64,000 bases of DNA from Paenibacillus sp. E222 (lineage in GTDB: Bacteria > Bacillota > Bacilli > Paenibacillales > Paenibacillaceae), in contig NZ_CP058552.1 in the NCBI RefSeq assembly GCF_013401555.1, forward strand, positions 5,022,001 to 5,086,000. The letters run 5' to 3'. The translations under genes and the position numbers were made by a program. Of the stretch, positions 56,474 to 64,000 are shown in pieces. The notes below the pieces were generated by a model, which worked only from the letters and a program-made list of their open reading frames with translations, made no database searches and was not told the origin of the DNA. Numbering within the stretch: position 1 is the first letter of the stretch; the number at the start of each line of letters is the position of its first letter.

Positions 56474-58264
56474 TTACCGATATAACGGTCCAAAGACGCT
56501 GCATGCCCGGTAATCGGCACTTTCCGGTTCACTTGTGCCGAACAGTCCCCAGGCACGTGGACGGAAAATCTCGGATTCCGGTACATTATGCATACTCACC
56601 GGGATACGAAGCATGGAGGCCAGTGTCAGGAGATCTGCTCCGATATGTCCATAAGAGATGGAGCCATGGTTCGCGCCCCATTGATTCATTACTTCATAAA
56701 CCGAAGTAAAAGCTCCTGAGCCCGTCAGAACAGGTGCAAACCAGGTGGATGGCCAAGTCGGATCTGTCCGCTGATCCAGCGTATCATGCACATCCTCAGG
56801 CAGATCGACCGTGTAACCTTGAGCCACTTGCAGTACCGGACCAAGTCCTTTCACCAAATTGAGACGCGTCATCGTAACAGGCATACCGCCCTTGGTCAGG
56901 AAATCAGCCGAATAGCCGCCGCCCCGGAAATATTCTACAGATGCCGGACGCCACGAAGTGGCTTTCAGGCAGTCCTGAACTTCTTCGTCTGTAATTTCCC
57001 AGAAAGGCTTGAGCACAGGCTCACCCGCTCTTGATTGTTGCCCTGTACCGTCCAATGCCGCAGAACCGGAGTTGATCAGATGCAGAATACCGTCCTTTGC
57101 CTTTCCTTCCAACTGGTGCCCTGTCACGCGTTTTACCGAATCCGGGCTCCAATAGGTGCGTACATCTGCGAAGATTTGCGCGGTATGGGTAAGCAGGGAA
57201 CCAAATAACATCGACACACCATTCAGGCTGTCGTTCTCTGTTGCCACCAGATAAGGGGAGCGTTTGCCATTCCAGTCAAAGGAAGAATTCAGGATGGACT
57301 CCAGAAAATCACCGTTGGGTGAATGATCCGTCCACTGTCGTTGTCCCTGAAACCCGGATACAATTGCGTGGTGGCCCATGGATTCTTCAGTGAATCCCAG
57401 CTCCGCCAGCTTCGGATTGCCAGCCATCAGGTCACGTACGATCTGCGTCATTTTCACAACCGTTTCCCATTCATACTCTTTACGTTTGCGATCTGTTTGC
57501 AGATGGGCAGGATTGTTGTCAGGTCCTTCACTACAGTTCTCCTTCACCCAAGCCAGTGCCAGCTTATACTCCTCAGGATCGTAGATTTCTTCTTCTATAC
57601 GACGAGTAAGTTCACTCATATCCACATATTCGTTCCGCATGCCCAGATACTCCTGGAAAAAGGAATCGTTCACGATGGAGCCGGCAATACCCATGGATAC
57701 CGAGCCGATGGACAGATAAGCACGTCCCTTCATGGTTGCAGCGGCAAGACCCGCACGGCTGAAGCGCAGCAATTTCTCACGAACGTCATCAGGAATCGTC
57801 GTATCTCCTCCGTCCTGAACATCCTCGCCATAGATACCAAAAGCCGGAATTCCCTTCTGTGCATGGGCAGAGAGTACTGCTGCCAGATATACTGCGCCCG
57901 GACGTTCGGTTCCGTTAAAGCCCCAGATCGCCGTAGGAATGGAAGCAGACATATCCATCGTTTCTGTTCCATAACACCAGCAAGGTGTAACGGTAATGGT
58001 CACACCCACGTTGGAGCGACTGAATAGTTCCGCTGCTGCCGCTGCCTCGTTCACGCCGCCAATACAGGATTCGGCAACGACGCATTCTACCGGTGATCCA
58101 TCGGGATACCGAAGTTCTGCTGCGAGCAGTTCGGCAACGGAAGTTGCCATGCGCATCGTCTGCTCTTCCAAGGATTCACGAACACCCTTGCGTCTGCCGT
58201 CAATTGTGGGACGAATACCAATCTTGGGAAATGCCTGTTTATAACGATAGTCCTGATGTGTCAT
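56474..58264 (-). CDS. fucI: L-fucose isomerase
   Basis: A protein of 596 residues, close to E. coli FucI (591). N-terminus [20 protein letters not shown] is characteristic, followed by [32 protein letters not shown] and [17 protein letters not shown]. It converts L-fucose (and D-arabinose) to the ketose using Mn via Glu, Asp and His residues. ATG at 58264 with GGAGG 10 bases upstream; the open frame runs 138 bases further into the promoter. First gene of the operon. Confidence 0.94.
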   Translation of the reverse strand: MTHQDYRYKQAFPKIGIRPTIDGRRKGVRESLEEQTMRMATSVAELLAAELRYPDGSPVECVVAESCIGGVNEAAAAAELFSRSNVGVTITVTPCWCYGTETMDMSASIPTAIWGFNGTERPGAVYLAAVLSAHAQKGIPAFGIYGEDVQDGGDTTIPDDVREKLLRFSRAGLAAATMKGRAYLSIGSVSMGIAGSIVNDSFFQEYLGMRNEYVDMSELTRRIEEEIYDPEEYKLALAWVKENCSEGPDNNPAHLQTDRKRKEYEWETVVKMTQIVRDLMAGNPKLAELGFTEESMGHHAIVSGFQGQRQWTDHSPNGDFLESILNSSFDWNGKRSPYLVATENDSLNGVSMLFGSLLTHTAQIFADVRTYWSPDSVKRVTGHQLEGKAKDGILHLINSGSAALDGTGQQSRAGEPVLKPFWEITDEEVQDCLKATSWRPASVEYFRGGGYSADFLTKGGMPVTMTRLNLVKGLGPVLQVAQGYTVDLPEDVHDTLDQRTDPTWPSTWFAPVLTGSGAFTSVYEVMNQWGANHGSISYGHIGADLLTLASMLRIPVSMHNVPESEIFRPRAWGLFGTSEPESADYRACSVFGPLYR

Positions 58265-58569
58265 ACGAAAACGTCCTCCTTCAATGGTTTCATAGAATAG
58301 GTACGAATTACTTGTGACTTGTCTGTTTGTAGTTTGATGGGGCCAATTAGGATTCTGTTCCTTCTCTTCACCGATAACCGAGGTAATACACCACGATTGC
58401 ATGTCAACGGTCAGTTGTTTTCTTATTATGAATGCGTTTACAAATACTTGATTAAATAAACCGCTCTATATTATTGACTCCGTTCTGCTGTCCTGTGATG
58501 GAGTATGAAGGAAGCGATATGAGCAAAAATGAAGAACGGTTAGACTGAAATACATCAATTTTTTTATAA

Positions 58570-58591
58570 TTAGGGTTATCGGTAACCCTAA
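58570..58591. promoter_or_regulatory. LacI-type operator between fucI and its regulator
   Basis: A 22-bp palindrome with central CG. The left arm TTAGGGTTATC and the right arm GGTAACCCTAA differ in only one symmetric pair. A central CG is typical of LacI-family operators. It lies 306 bases from the fucI start and 81 bases before the regulator start. The rest of the 406-base gap is AT-rich, with no gene seen. Confidence 0.75.
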
Positions 58592-58671
58592 GATAGCATG
58601 AGCCTATGTTGCTGTCAATCGGCATTATCCTATAGAATGGAAAGACTATGTTGCGGAAAGGTTAGATCCTA

Positions 58672-59682
58672 TTGATTACCATTTATGATATTGCCAAAAA
58701 AGCCAACGTCTCCGCCATGACCGTCTCCAAAGTCATTAATCAAACAGGTCGCATCAGTCAGGCGACACGTGAGCGTGTACAACAGGTCATCGAAGAACTT
58801 GGTTACATACCCAACTCGAATGCGCGCAGTCTTGTGCTGCAACGGACTCAGATGCTGTCATTGTTGATTACAGATATTACGAATCCCTTCTATACAACGC
58901 TGGCCCGGGGGGCTGAAGATGCTGCCAATCTGCGTGGGTACCGTCTCTTGTTCAGCAATAGCGACGAGGACTACGACAAGGAGAAAAATTATGTGGAAAC
59001 CATTCTGTCTACCCGCGTCGATGGTGTACTGTTTGCACCTGCAGGGGACCGCTCTCTGAATCACCTGAAGCAGCTTCAGGAACGCAATATTCCGTTTGTT
59101 ATTTTGGACCGCACTGTCCCTGGAATCACATCTGACGTTATCGCTGGAGACAGCCGGGATGGTGCGCTTCAATTGATTCGATATCTGACGAATCTGGAAC
59201 ATCGCTGCATTGCTCTGGTTAATGGTTCTTCCGAGGTTTCGACTGCGCGGCTGCGAGAAGAAGGATACATGGAGGGGCTCCGGGAAGCCGAGCTGCCCTT
59301 TGATGGAGACTTAATCCTTCGAACGGGCTATCGGGATTTCAGCGATGAAGTAGGTATCGACAGTTTGCTTGCACATCCACACAAACCTACAGCCATATTT
59401 GCAGCAAATAATATGCTTGCCATTGGCGTCATTCGACTTTTACGTAAACGGGGGCTGCGTGTTCCTGAAGATATCTCGGTCGTCTGTTTTGATGACCTCG
59501 ATCTGGCTTCTGCCTTTGATCCCTTTCTCACGGTTGCTGCACAGCCTGCCTATGATTTCGGTGCCATCGGCATGCAGATGCTCATCGACCGAATTGAAGG
59601 TAAGGCTCCCGAAGAACCGCAGACCGTTATTATGCCATCAGAGCTGCGTATTCGCGCTTCGGCCTCTATACCTTCCCAATAA
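58672..59682 (+). CDS. LacI-family regulator
   Basis: A protein of 336 residues. The N-terminal helix-turn-helix and hinge read ITIYDIAKKANVSAMTVSKV and later NSNARSLVLQRTQ; a periplasmic-binding-like effector domain follows. TTG start with AAAGG about 10 bases upstream. It is divergent from fucI with a 22-bp operator between, so it likely represses the L-fucose-type operon and itself, perhaps responding to the sugar or its ketose. Confidence 0.9.
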   Translation: MITIYDIAKKANVSAMTVSKVINQTGRISQATRERVQQVIEELGYIPNSNARSLVLQRTQMLSLLITDITNPFYTTLARGAEDAANLRGYRLLFSNSDEDYDKEKNYVETILSTRVDGVLFAPAGDRSLNHLKQLQERNIPFVILDRTVPGITSDVIAGDSRDGALQLIRYLTNLEHRCIALVNGSSEVSTARLREEGYMEGLREAELPFDGDLILRTGYRDFSDEVGIDSLLAHPHKPTAIFAANNMLAIGVIRLLRKRGLRVPEDISVVCFDDLDLASAFDPFLTVAAQPAYDFGAIGMQMLIDRIEGKAPEEPQTVIMPSELRIRASASIPSQ

Positions 59683-59742
59683 AGAGGAAAATCAATTGAA
59701 GATCAACTCTGACTTGAGAGAAACTGTTTTGTTGAAGCAAAT

Positions 59743-59790
59743 AAAAACAGGACGCATCGGAGAGTATCTCTCTGACCGCGTCCTGTTTTT
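59743..59790. terminator. Terminator after the LacI gene
   Basis: AAAAACAGGACGC and GCGTCCTGTTTTT are perfect 13-bp arms with a 22-base loop and T-rich ends on both strands. Confidence 0.9.
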
Positions 59791-59839
59791 TATTAATTGT
59801 ACCTCTTATATATATGGAATTTATATAAATTGAACTAAG

Positions 59840-60042
59840 CATTTACACAAGAACGTAGAGGACAGAAATAACCTGAAGAAGCGAAGCTAAAAGCTTTCTG
59901 AAAGAAAGCTGCATCGGAAGCATACGCTTCGCCTTTATCCCCGGATTTTCCCCTTTGAAAATGGGAATCCAAAAAATCTGGGGATAACAGCGATCGGAAG
60001 GTTGTTCTGTCATCGGAGTGGCAAGTGTAAATATTCTTTAGT
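59840..60042. repeat. Structured repeat, copy C (reverse orientation)
   Basis: A diverged relative of copies A and B, read on the minus strand. GATCGCTG and AAGGCGAAGCG flank the hairpin at 59935-59987: arms TTATCCCC/GGGGATAA and GATTTT/AAAATC. Both arms differ from copies A and B in ways that keep pairing. The segment 59875-59925 has an additional CAGCTTTCTTTCAGAAAGC-type hairpin not present in A or B. It fills the 365-base gap before the epimerase 3' end. Confidence 0.75.
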
Positions 60043-60047
60043 TCCAT

Positions 60048-60941
60048 TTATCCCTCGGATTGAAGTGCCAGAGCAACTTCGCGAACCAGACCCGGGAACC
60101 AATCCATTAATGCTTCGAACGTATATCCCGCCTGCTCTGCTTTGGACGTATCCATAGTCCAGGATTCCGAAATTCCAAAGGGTGACATGTCTTCTTCGAT
60201 CGTTTCCGTCAGTACCTGGGATTGCATGCCTGTTACCGTTTCGATCAGATGCATCATCGCGGAAAGGGTTATCGCTCCTTTGGAAGCTGCATTCACAGGT
60301 CCAGTCATGGATGAATGTCCAAGCCAAGTGAGAAATCTCGCGGCTTCGGTGGAGTTGATAAAACCAATCTCGGCGTTCGGATTGGGCATGCCGATAGGTT
60401 TTCCTTTTTGCACATGTTCAATATGAAAATGGAGTCTTCGCGTGTAGTCATCAATTCCGAGTACAATCGGAATGCGCATCGCCGCCACCGGGAAATCCGC
60501 TTCCTGGAAAAACACAGCTTCCGCTAAGCGTTTACCCTCTCCATACGAGAAATCTTCATGGCTTCCATATTGCACCGGGTAGGTGTACGGATCAAAATCG
60601 GCTTCCGTAAATCCAGGTCGAGGATCTCCATATACGGAGAGCGTTGACGTCAAAATGTATCTTTGGGTACGCCCCGCAAAAGCTTCGCAAGCCGACTTCG
60701 CCGCATCCGGCGAGTAACAGATGTTGTCATAGACAATATCCCACATGTCGGTCTGCGCAACCTCGGCAAGAGATTTCGGGTCCTCTCGATCCATTTTAAT
60801 CCGATTGACCTCGGGTCCAAAGTCTACATTCGTTTTGCCGCGAGTTGCGACGGTGATTTGAGACTTTCCTTCCCACAGTAAATGATCAACCAGACGTTTG
60901 CCGAAGAACCGTGTCCCACCAAGTATAAGTACTTTTTTCAT
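60048..60941 (-). CDS. NAD-dependent epimerase/dehydratase family protein
   Basis: A protein of 297 residues of the extended SDR fold. N-terminus KKVLILGGTRFFGKRLVDHL is the Rossmann motif. YGEGKRLAEAVFF supplies the Tyr/Lys pair in the form YGxxK, with Ser in TSTLSVYG. It resembles isoflavone-reductase/CSP41-like members, with function unknown. AGGAGG lies upstream of the ATG. Reads on the same strand as the methyltransferase and Gfo/Idh genes, 93 bases after the former. Confidence 0.85.
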   Translation of the reverse strand: MKKVLILGGTRFFGKRLVDHLLWEGKSQITVATRGKTNVDFGPEVNRIKMDREDPKSLAEVAQTDMWDIVYDNICYSPDAAKSACEAFAGRTQRYILTSTLSVYGDPRPGFTEADFDPYTYPVQYGSHEDFSYGEGKRLAEAVFFQEADFPVAAMRIPIVLGIDDYTRRLHFHIEHVQKGKPIGMPNPNAEIGFINSTEAARFLTWLGHSSMTGPVNAASKGAITLSAMMHLIETVTGMQSQVLTETIEEDMSPFGISESWTMDTSKAEQAGYTFEALMDWFPGLVREVALALQSEG

Positions 60942-61034
60942 CCGATAAAACCTCCTAACCTGTTCTGGTCATGCGTATCTTATTAAAACCTTCATGAATG
61001 AAGTGCTGTCTGTGCTGTTGCAATTCAGGTATGT

Positions 61035-61751
61035 TTACCGGGATTTCACAATATGGAGCATCGTGTGTGCTCCACGCTGGAATTCGTATAAAGTTTTCTC
61101 TTCAGATGTAATATATCCGCGTTCTTCCAGTATAGCCTTTAATTGATCCATATGCTCATAACGCTTGCCAGACAAGTCTACCGTAGGAAAAATACGCAGC
61201 TCCCGTTTGCTCACACGCAACAGCTCAAGGATCGTCTGAAGATGGAATTCGGCATCCAGACGATCTGCATACGTAAACAGGAAATGCGCAGACAACGTCA
61301 GGTCGAATTGTTCATCGGCAAAAGGTAACTCCGGCAGTACAGAAGCCACATAACGGTCAGGGAAACGTCTCATATCCGCTACACAATCGGTGATTGCACG
61401 TCTACGTTCTTCTTCCAAGCCATGGATCGAACCGAAATCATCCCATCTATATTTGTCTTGTACTTGTTCCATTTGTTTCATCGTATGTTCAATATCCTGA
61501 AGTCCCTTCACTTCCAGTTGGCCGATCTCATGTTCATAGGCAATATCCGCTGCCATGGGATCTGCACCCCACTTTCGCGAATGGCTGCTGAATGAACAAG
61601 CCCCACCTGGACAATCGAGAATAGACTTACCTTTAATTTCTTCCACGGTCAGGTTGAACATCTTCATATATTCCTCGAAGGTTCGCCCGATAAAAATAAT
61701 CTGTGCCAGCTCCAGGCCGGCTACTCTGCTCTTCTGCTCATCTCTGCTCAT
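61035..61751 (-). CDS. Class I SAM-dependent methyltransferase
   Basis: A protein of 238 residues with the SAM motif KSILDCPGGACSFSSHSRK at about 42-60, where a Cys-containing DCPGG replaces the standard GxGxG, then an acidic loop AADIAYEH and LPFADEQFDLTLSAHFLFTY for motifs II-III. The substrate is unknown. The ribosome site is weak (GAGCTGAGACGAG). It follows the Gfo/Idh gene by 24 bases and may be in its operon. Confidence 0.82.
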   Translation of the reverse strand: MSRDEQKSRVAGLELAQIIFIGRTFEEYMKMFNLTVEEIKGKSILDCPGGACSFSSHSRKWGADPMAADIAYEHEIGQLEVKGLQDIEHTMKQMEQVQDKYRWDDFGSIHGLEEERRRAITDCVADMRRFPDRYVASVLPELPFADEQFDLTLSAHFLFTYADRLDAEFHLQTILELLRVSKRELRIFPTVDLSGKRYEHMDQLKAILEERGYITSEEKTLYEFQRGAHTMLHIVKSR

Positions 61752-61775
61752 CTCGTCTCAGCTCACTTTCCAGAA

Positions 61776-62756
61776 TTAATCGTTAGGAAAAACAAGACCA
61801 ATCTGCTGCCGGATCTGATCCATTACCTGCATGGTAACATAGGAACGTTCATACGTGTTCATGGCCGATTCCTTTTTGCCCTGCTGAATCAGATTGACAA
61901 ACTCCTCCACCTCATAATACATCGACGGATGAATTTGCTCGGCAGTGAGTTTTTCCACCGTACCATCATTGTAGCGTATCTCCGCATGCTCAGGTGAACC
62001 AATTTTGTCAATGATGATGCTGCCGCGTTCGCCCATAATTTCGCTTGGAACATGAGAGTTGGAGATTTTGGAGTACGTCACTACCGCTTCCATCTCATCA
62101 TAATTCAGAATGACACTGCCTTGTCCATCTACCCCGGATTCCAGCATCACTGCCTGGGACTGAACTTGTTTAGGCTCGCCAAACAGCGTAATCAATGGAT
62201 AGAGACAGTATACACCAAGATCCATTAACGCCCCATTAGCAAGATCGGGTTTGAACGCATTCAGGACGATTCCTTCCTTGTACTTGTCGTACCGGGAAGA
62301 GTACTGGCAGTAGCTTGCCACATATTTGCGTACCGGGCCAATTTTATGTAGGTGAGATTGTACCATTTTGAACGAGGGAACAAGGGTCGATTTCATCGCC
62401 TCCATGAGCAGAACTCCATGTTCTTTCGCTGTATCAATCATACGACGGACCTCTGCCCCATTGGCAGCCAAAGGTTTCTCGCACAGTACATGTTTGCCGT
62501 TTCTCAGAAACAACTCTGCCTGCTCCGCATGAAAGGTATTGGGTGTTGCAATGTACACCGCATCAAGACCATCACTCGTCGCCATCTCTTCGAGGCTGGT
62601 GAATCGAAGTGCAGCCTGATATTGATCTGCAAATGCATTAGCTTTATCTTCAGTCCTTGAGTATACGGCGGTCAATTCGAATCCTTCGACTTGTGCAGCG
62701 GCCTCAAGAAGTCTCTCTGTAATCCAGTTGGTACCTACCACGCCAAAACGAATCAT
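61776..62756 (-). CDS. Gfo/Idh/MocA family oxidoreductase
   Basis: A protein of 326 residues. N-terminal RFGVVGTNWITERLLEAAA is the Rossmann domain, with CEKPLAANGAEV the family signature Lys and a C-terminal substrate domain. It would oxidise or reduce a sugar or inositol derivative with NAD(P). AGAGG stands 8 bases before the ATG. Substrate unknown. Confidence 0.9.
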   Translation of the reverse strand: MIRFGVVGTNWITERLLEAAAQVEGFELTAVYSRTEDKANAFADQYQAALRFTSLEEMATSDGLDAVYIATPNTFHAEQAELFLRNGKHVLCEKPLAANGAEVRRMIDTAKEHGVLLMEAMKSTLVPSFKMVQSHLHKIGPVRKYVASYCQYSSRYDKYKEGIVLNAFKPDLANGALMDLGVYCLYPLITLFGEPKQVQSQAVMLESGVDGQGSVILNYDEMEAVVTYSKISNSHVPSEIMGERGSIIIDKIGSPEHAEIRYNDGTVEKLTAEQIHPSMYYEVEEFVNLIQQGKKESAMNTYERSYVTMQVMDQIRQQIGLVFPND

Positions 62757-62939
62757 TCAATCTACCTCTTTCATAAATAAATTTCACGCTTAAACAGCTT
62801 GCCATCCTGTACATTGTAGCCTATATTTCATTCAGATTGAAGGGATGTCCTTTTCCAACATATTGATATCTTGCTTTTTTGTTTGAAACTTCGTCCATCT
62901 CCGTAAATCAGGGGTATAATGAAACTTGAGGTGATTCTT

Positions 62940-63527
62940 TTGGAAAGTCACAATTCCTATCAAACAGATTCTGTTCCTATAGATGACAAACAGTGGAATG
63001 CCATTATCCACAACGACAGCAGCTTTGATGGTAAATTCTATTACGGTGTCAAAACAACAGGCATCTTTTGCCGACCTTCCTGCAAGTCGAAAGCACCCAA
63101 ATATGAGAATGTCTCTATATTTAACAACCCTGAAGAAGCATTAGCTCTACATTTCCGTCCATGCAAACGGTGCAAACCAACGGGCGAGCGAATCCCTGAT
63201 CAGGAATGGATTTCTGTTGTAACAGACTATATTGAACATCATTTTGTCGAGCCTCTAACACTAGATATTCTTGCAAATGTGAGCCACGGGAGTCCATATC
63301 ATCTGCATCGGGTGTTCAAACGGATTACAGGTCTAACTCCGGTGGAGTATATTCAGGAAAAAAGAGTCACCGAAGCCCGGAAATTGCTTGAAAGCACCCG
63401 GCTCACTGTTTCAGATATCGGTCGACAGGTTGGCATAGCCAATCCGGCGTATTTTATTACTGTATTTCGAAAACATACAGGCAGCACACCTGCCAATTAT
63501 CGTGAACAAAGGCGTGATCCATCATGA
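62940..63527 (+). CDS. adaA: AdaA, methylphosphotriester-DNA alkyltransferase and activator
   Basis: A protein of 195 residues. The zinc/acceptor cysteines Cys44, Cys48, Cys75 and Cys78 (FCRPSC, PCKRC) form the N-terminal Ada domain, and the C-terminal part is an AraC-type pair of helix-turn-helices (LDILANVSHGSPYHLHRVFK, VSDIGRQVGIANPAYFITVF). It takes the methyl group from a phosphotriester and then activates alkylation-repair genes. TTG at 62940 fits GAGGTG upstream, while an ATG at 62919 overlaps a TATAAT -10-like box at 62915-62920. It overlaps the next gene by ATGA. Confidence 0.9.
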   Translation: MESHNSYQTDSVPIDDKQWNAIIHNDSSFDGKFYYGVKTTGIFCRPSCKSKAPKYENVSIFNNPEEALALHFRPCKRCKPTGERIPDQEWISVVTDYIEHHFVEPLTLDILANVSHGSPYHLHRVFKRITGLTPVEYIQEKRVTEARKLLESTRLTVSDIGRQVGIANPAYFITVFRKHTGSTPANYREQRRDPS

Positions 63528-64000
63528 AGACCAATTTGGTATACAAAGTACCTAAAACATTGCTGAACAAAGGAACCGGGTTCCTTAATGGTTATACGCA
63601 TACGCTGAATCCCTACACAGGCTGCGCTTTTGGCTGTTCCTACTGTTATGTAAGGCAAATGCCCGTCTCTTTATTTCGTAATGAACCATGGGGCAGCTGG
63701 GTTGATGTGAAACAGGAAGCCGCCAATGTGTTTGCCAAAGAGCTGAAGCGTGCGAAATCAAAAGGTAAAGTCACTCTTTTTATGTCATCCAGTACAGACC
63801 CGTATCAACCCATAGAATATAAGGAGCAAATCACGCGGTCTTTGCTAGAAGTCATGGTCCAGCATCCACCTGATTTTATATTGGTACAGACCCGAAGTCC
63901 ATTGGTGACCCGAGATATCGATCTGCTGCAAAAGTTGGGTGACCGGGTCCGGGTTAGCATGACCGTGGAAACGGATCTGGATGATATCCGCAAGCAGTTC
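63524..64000 (+). CDS. Radical SAM protein of the spore photoproduct lyase-like family, partial
   Basis: The first 159 codons run to the window edge. The radical SAM cluster is C34-AFG-C38-SY-C41 (CxxxCxxC), followed by YVRQMPV and a barrel segment TLFMSSSTDPYQPIE. It resembles SPL-like proteins (Rv2578c type). ATG start overlaps the adaA stop as ATGA, implying coexpression with alkylation repair. It may repair or modify nucleic acid, but the substrate is unproven. Confidence 0.85.
   Translation, partial: MKTNLVYKVPKTLLNKGTGFLNGYTHTLNPYTGCAFGCSYCYVRQMPVSLFRNEPWGSWVDVKQEAANVFAKELKRAKSKGKVTLFMSSSTDPYQPIEYKEQITRSLLEVMVQHPPDFILVQTRSPLVTRDIDLLQKLGDRVRVSMTVETDLDDIRKQF

Noticed and set aside
57323..58027. 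234-codon plus-strand frame inside fucI
   Set aside because: Antisense of the well-supported isomerase.
1..64000. CRISPR arrays, tRNA or rRNA genes
   Set aside because: No regularly spaced direct repeats and no tRNA-like or rRNA-like sequence noticed on reading; a covariance-model scan would settle it.

Overview
The window looks like chromosomal DNA of a Paenibacillus-type Firmicute. GC content is moderate, Shine-Dalgarno sites are strong (GGAGG), and TTG and GTG starts are common. Bacillus-style regulators and sites are present: a SorC-type DeoR, Zur boxes, cre sites, an HPr relative and AdaA. The carbohydrate genes (GH52, GH67) are typical of xylan-degrading Paenibacillus. No rRNA, tRNA, insertion sequence, prophage or CRISPR array was seen. 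The assignment rests on gene content only.

Layout. 1-3755 (minus): overlapping MoxR AAA+ ATPase, DUF5682 protein and VWA protein (partial). 4317-7785 (plus): a P450, a membrane-anchored protein with an L7/L12-like tail, and an ArsR repressor with an MFS exporter sharing a 22-bp operator found three times. 7889-13048: two short-chain dehydrogenases, a pyruvate-oxidase-like enzyme, a Dabb protein, L31 type B and an HPr-like protein. 13216-24584: glucuronoxylan use, with a polyol dehydrogenase, GH67 alpha-glucuronidase, GH52 beta-xylosidase and divergent AraC regulator. An ArsR-aldehyde dehydrogenase pair follows, then a GntR-uxuA-uxuB unit that metabolises the released glucuronate. 24819-27233: DUF421/DUF4363 pair, M50 peptidase and an unknown gene. 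27436-33857: a zinc-starvation island (ZnuABC, L33, COG0523 GTPase, YcgR/YcgQ-like pair) with four Zur-box-like sites.

33937-41088: a deoxynucleoside catabolic cluster (deoR, deoC, nupC, deoB, deoD, pdp), interrupted by two tandem copies of a structured repeat whose third copy is at about 59.9 kb. 41270-43720: azoreductase, small unknown protein, MFS transporter. 43799-53952: one long minus-strand unit with an FCD regulator, ATP-dependent hydantoinase/oxoprolinase A and B subunits, a PotABCD-like ABC importer and an M24 metallopeptidase, which suggests import and hydrolysis of a cyclic amide or related nitrogen compound. 54214-59682: an L-fucose-type operon (isomerase, FGGY kinase, class II aldolase) divergent from a LacI regulator, with a 22-bp operator between. 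60048-62756: epimerase-like, methyltransferase and Gfo/Idh/MocA genes. 62940-64000: adaA overlapping a partial spore-photoproduct-lyase-like radical SAM gene.

The most unusual signal is the three-copy hairpin repeat (35.3, 35.5 and 59.9 kb). Its paired arms change together between copies, the pattern expected of a conserved RNA or DNA structure. The other strong leads are the compact operator systems of the two ArsR genes, the divergent Zur-controlled region and the hydantoinase-ABC-M24 unit.
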